Assembly: GCA_030669695.1 (NCBI GenBank)
Contig: DAOVDC010000003.1
Coordinates: forward strand, 1 to 23,629
Length of the DNA: 23,629 nucleotides
Direction of reading: 5' to 3'
DNA from: Candidatus Bathyarchaeota archaeon
GTDB taxonomy: Archaea > Thermoproteota > Bathyarchaeia > Bathyarchaeales > Bathyarchaeaceae
Below are positions 21,535 through 23,629 of the stretch, piece by piece. Position numbers and translations under genes: made by a program. The notes under the pieces are model-generated. The model saw only the letters and a program-made list of their open reading frames with translations. It did no database searches and was not told the origin of the DNA. Every line of letters starts with the position of its first letter. Within the stretch, counting starts at the first letter, position 1.

Positions 21535-22230
21535 CTAACGTTCAAGTCTTTTCTTTGGCAAGTGAATGCAACGTTCGTATTCATAGATTATTCTCGCAGT
21601 GACAGTCCACGCTTCCAGCATCTCTGGGTCTATGCGGACTACCTCGTTTGCTAATTTGATGGTTGTTTCCGTGAAGTGGCCGTGGGGAAAACCGCCGATG
21701 AGGACGACTAGCCTTTGTTTGTCTGAGACTTTTGCCATAGCATTCTCCAGCGTGTTGGGTGATCCTCTACTGCTAAAGGTTACAACGTATGAGGGCTTGA
21801 TTTTATGAAGTAGTTGCGGCAGCGTTTCACGTTCCAACATGAGCAAGCTTGGTCCAGTTGGTGGAATCCGCCTTAACTCGAACAGTTGTTCCACAAGTCC
21901 AACGAATCGGTTATAGTTTCTCGGCAACCGAGCTTCAGGATTCACCGTGACCACGTAATCGTTAAAGGTGTGCACGTAGGTTTGGAGAAGTTGTTCCTTG
22001 TTAAGGGGTGAGCCTAGGGCTTCAAGCAAGGAAAAATGAACGATGTCCGGTCGCCCTCTCTTCTCGTTTTCCTCAAGCCTTTTCATAGCAGCGTGGTGAT
22101 AGGAACGGTCAAGAAGAAGGAATTGTGGAGGCTTCCTACGTCTTTTCGAGTACTGTTTGACGGCGGGATGTTTCCACAAGTTTTTGGGAATTTTTTCTAG
22201 CGCCGACTCAGCTAATATAAGAATTAGCAA
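21535..22230 (-). CDS. Nep1/Emg1 rRNA pseudouridine N1-methyltransferase
   Basis: A 231-residue SPOUT-fold methyltransferase that N1-methylates a pseudouridine in helix 35 of 16S rRNA and aids small-subunit assembly. Family blocks are visible: RPDIVHFSLLEALGSPLNKE (residues ~60-79), FVGLVEQLFELRRIPPTGPS and the SAM-binding trefoil segment VVLIGGFPHGHF near residue 180. The length is normal. The start is TTG 22230, giving MLILILAES as in relatives; GAGAGGT lies seven bases upstream. It is divergent from rnp4 with only 27 bp between starts. Context fits ribosome and RNA maturation. Confidence 0.93.
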   Translation of the reverse strand: MLILILAESALEKIPKNLWKHPAVKQYSKRRRKPPQFLLLDRSYHHAAMKRLEENEKRGRPDIVHFSLLEALGSPLNKEQLLQTYVHTFNDYVVTVNPEARLPRNYNRFVGLVEQLFELRRIPPTGPSLLMLERETLPQLLHKIKPSYVVTFSSRGSPNTLENAMAKVSDKQRLVVLIGGFPHGHFTETTIKLANEVVRIDPEMLEAWTVTARIIYEYERCIHLPKKRLER

Positions 22231-22257
22231 CTTAACCTCTCATCTAGGGAGAAGTCT

Positions 22258-22614
22258 GTGTCGATAAAAACTTATGGAAAGCGTGTGAATGTATTAACTG
22301 AAATGAACACCACGAGACGGATAGCCTTGCAACGTATTCATATTCTCTTTCGCCTTGCTAAAGAGACTATTCACGAAGACCCTCAGTTAGCGCAGAGGTA
22401 TGTGAAGGTGGCGAGAAAAATTGCCATGGCCACCAAACTGCGACTGCCTAGGGAGTATAGGCAACTGATCTGTAAGCATTGTAAAAGCTTTATCTTGCCA
22501 GGTGTAAATTGTCGTGTACGGATACAACAGAGAAGGGAACCACACATGGTTGTAACATGCTTCAACTGTGGCAAACACTCGCGCATACCACTGAAAAGTA
22601 GGAGAAATAAATGA
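22258..22614 (+). CDS. rnp4: RNase P protein subunit Rpp21 (Rnp4)
   Basis: A 118-residue archaeal RNase P protein component 4 (Rpr2/Rpp21 family), which with Rpp29 supports 5' processing of tRNA precursors. Two N-terminal helices rich in basic residues are followed by a zinc ribbon with CKHC (residues ~74-77) and CFNC (~100-103). The start is GTG 22258, chosen for the GGGAGAAG seven to eight bases upstream; ATG 22303 is an alternative nearer the usual family start. Its stop overlaps the next start as ATGA. In the divergent spacer, AATATAAG at 22213-22220 is a candidate TATA box. Confidence 0.93.
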   Translation: MSIKTYGKRVNVLTEMNTTRRIALQRIHILFRLAKETIHEDPQLAQRYVKVARKIAMATKLRLPREYRQLICKHCKSFILPGVNCRVRIQQRREPHMVVTCFNCGKHSRIPLKSRRNK

Positions 22615-22904
22615 TAACATCCAAGATGAAGCGGAGAATAAAGCGTAAACTGAACGTTGAGAAGCCAACAGTGTGGGTTGGAAAGGAAGGAGCAACACCA
22701 CAAATACAAAATGAGATCAGTAGGCAATTAGAGAAAAAGAAAATGGTGAAGGTGAAGATGTTAAAGACAGCATTGAAAGATGAAGACGCTAAGAATGTCG
22801 CTTCGAAAATCGCGCAACAGACGGAGTCTACTCTAATCGATGTTCGCGGTCACACGTTCATACTCTACAAAAACAGAAAAAGAAAAGGTGAAAAGTCTTT
22901 ATAA
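22611..22904 (+). CDS. YhbY-family (CRM domain) RNA-binding protein
   Basis: A 97-residue stand-alone CRM/YhbY domain, an IF3-C-like fold that binds RNA and associates with pre-ribosomal large subunits in bacteria. The diagnostic GKEG loop lies in VWVGKEGATPQI at residues 22-33, followed by the helix EISRQLEKKKMVKVKML and the C-terminal strand TLIDVRGHTFILYKNRK. The length is typical. The ATG overlaps the rnp4 stop by ATGA, so it is co-translated. It belongs to an RNA-processing and ribosome operon. Confidence 0.93.
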   Translation: MITSKMKRRIKRKLNVEKPTVWVGKEGATPQIQNEISRQLEKKKMVKVKMLKTALKDEDAKNVASKIAQQTESTLIDVRGHTFILYKNRKRKGEKSL

Positions 22905-22951
22905 GAGGCTTCCTCAAGTAGTGAAGGAAAATTAGTCAAGGAGAAGAAATA

Positions 22952-23407
22952 TTGCCAACGCCCCATGACATACCAGCATCTATTCTAATTGAAAAGTTAA
23001 CCAAACACCTAAAAAATAATGTGGACGGAGTGGTTCCACCCACATGGGCTCCTTTCGTGAAGACAGGCTCTCATGTTTCAAGACCTCCGCAGAACCCGGA
23101 GTGGTGGTTTAAAAGATGTGCCTCGCTTCTACGTAAGATTTACTTGAAGGGACCAATTGGGATAGAGCATCTCAGATCGGAATATGGCGGAAGAATTGAT
23201 CGAGGAGTGAAACCTGAACACGCTAGGAGAAGCGGTGGTTCGATTATTAGAAAAGCCATACAGCAACTTGAAGCCGCCGGGCTTGTGGAACCTTTAAGAA
23301 ACAGAGGAAGAGTAGTCACCGGAGAAGGAAGGCGACTGCTAGACAGATTGTCCACCGAGATCAAGAAAGACTTGGAGAAAAAGCTTCCAGAGCTGAAGAA
23401 ATATTAG
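22952..23407 (+). CDS. rps19e: 30S ribosomal protein S19e
   Basis: A 151-residue archaeal/eukaryotic ribosomal protein S19e of the small-subunit head, a winged-helix-type fold. Recognisable blocks are PPTWAPFVKTGSHVSRPPQN, WWFKRCASLLRKIYLKGPIG, LRSEYGGRIDRGVKPEHAR and GRVVTGEGRRLLDRLS. The start is TTG 22952, since AAGGAGAAG lies upstream and no ATG is near. It lies 47 bp after yhbY and nine bases before the PDCD5-like gene, a common archaeal order. Confidence 0.96.
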   Translation: MPTPHDIPASILIEKLTKHLKNNVDGVVPPTWAPFVKTGSHVSRPPQNPEWWFKRCASLLRKIYLKGPIGIEHLRSEYGGRIDRGVKPEHARRSGGSIIRKAIQQLEAAGLVEPLRNRGRVVTGEGRRLLDRLSTEIKKDLEKKLPELKKY

Positions 23408-23416
23408 GTGTGCAAG

Positions 23417-23629
23417 ATGAGCGAGGAGGAACTAGAAGAACTGCGAAGGAGAAAACTCCTTGAACTGCGACAACGAATAGCACAAGAACAACAACAGATT
23501 CAGGCAAAACAGCAATTTGAAATGCAGAAACAAGCCGTACTTCGCCAAGTACTCACAACCGACGCCAGACGACGCCTCACCAACCTAAAAATGGTGAAGC
23601 CAGAATTTGCCGAGCAACTTGAACTCCAA
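23417..23629 (+). CDS. PDCD5-like DNA-binding protein, partial
   Basis: The first 71 residues of a PDCD5/TFAR19-related protein (COG2118), a small three-helix-bundle nucleic-acid-binding protein conserved in archaea and eukaryotes. The N-terminus is charged and coiled (SEEELEELRRRKLLELRQRI, then a Gln-rich stretch). The conserved LRQVLTTDARRRLTNLKMVK follows, then PEFAEQLE. The frame runs off the window end, and the family is usually about 110-120 residues. It lies nine bases after rps19e and is presumably in the same operon. Confidence 0.92.
   Translation, partial: MSEEELEELRRRKLLELRQRIAQEQQQIQAKQQFEMQKQAVLRQVLTTDARRRLTNLKMVKPEFAEQLELQ

Noticed and set aside
1..23629. CRISPR arrays, rRNA genes, prophage modules or a known anti-phage system.
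   Set aside because: No regularly spaced repeats, no rRNA-like sequence and no cas, capsid, terminase or defence nuclease genes apart from the two broken PIN toxins.

Overview
This window comes from an archaeon, most likely a member of the Thermoproteota (TACK) group, perhaps Bathyarchaeia-like. The evidence is the RNase P Rpp21 / YhbY / ribosomal protein S19e / PDCD5 gene row with a divergent Nep1 gene, archaeal TATA boxes about 26 nt from starts (several genes look leaderless), and tRNA genes split by introns with bulge-helix-bulge (BHB) splice motifs. The lineage is inferred from gene content, not from a phylogeny.

Layout. 1-3.4 kb: tRNA-Val(CAC), a frameshifted UPF0175/DUF3368 toxin-antitoxin pair, a CxxC-x17-CxxC zinc protein, an M29 aminopeptidase, a double zinc-ribbon protein, tRNA-Phe(GAA) with a 28-nt intron, and tRNA-Gly(GCC). 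3.4-5.7 kb: a graveyard of gene pieces. It holds a glycosyltransferase tail, a helix-turn-helix gene and a histidine ammonia-lyase whose two halves lie on opposite strands. 5.9-20.4 kb: an accessory catabolic island. Its intact genes are an aldehyde:ferredoxin oxidoreductase (AOR), a SufS-type cysteine desulfurase, a phosphotriesterase-family hydrolase, two pyruvate aldolases of the DHDPS/NAL family, RidA, an acetamidase/formamidase, and a ribose-type ABC importer dispersed as binding protein, permease and ATPase. Remnants lie between them: cysteine desulfidase, a second RidA, D-cysteine desulfhydrase, a second AOR, a transposase, and two copies of a palindrome-flanked ribbon-helix-helix unit. 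20.5-21.4 kb: an intron-rich tRNA-Tyr(GTA), a PIN remnant and tRNA-Gly(TCC) with a 14-nt intron. 21.5 kb to the end: conserved information-processing genes (Nep1; rnp4, yhbY, rps19e, PDCD5-like).

How it may work together (inference): the importer brings in a small sugar-like or lactone/amide compound; the phosphotriesterase-family hydrolase and the formamidase open ester and amide bonds; RidA clears enamine/imine intermediates; a DHDPS/NAL lyase releases pyruvate plus an aldehyde; AOR oxidises the aldehyde with ferredoxin.

The strongest unusual signal is the tRNA-Tyr on the minus strand at 20537-20749. It folds into a complete cloverleaf only if four introns are removed, two of them inside the T arm. 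Next come the repeated unit with GGTGCAC-N3-GTGCACC palindromes at 9.6 and 16.9 kb, and the duplicated start of the ABC ATPase, which creates a nine-codon upstream ORF coupled by ATGA.
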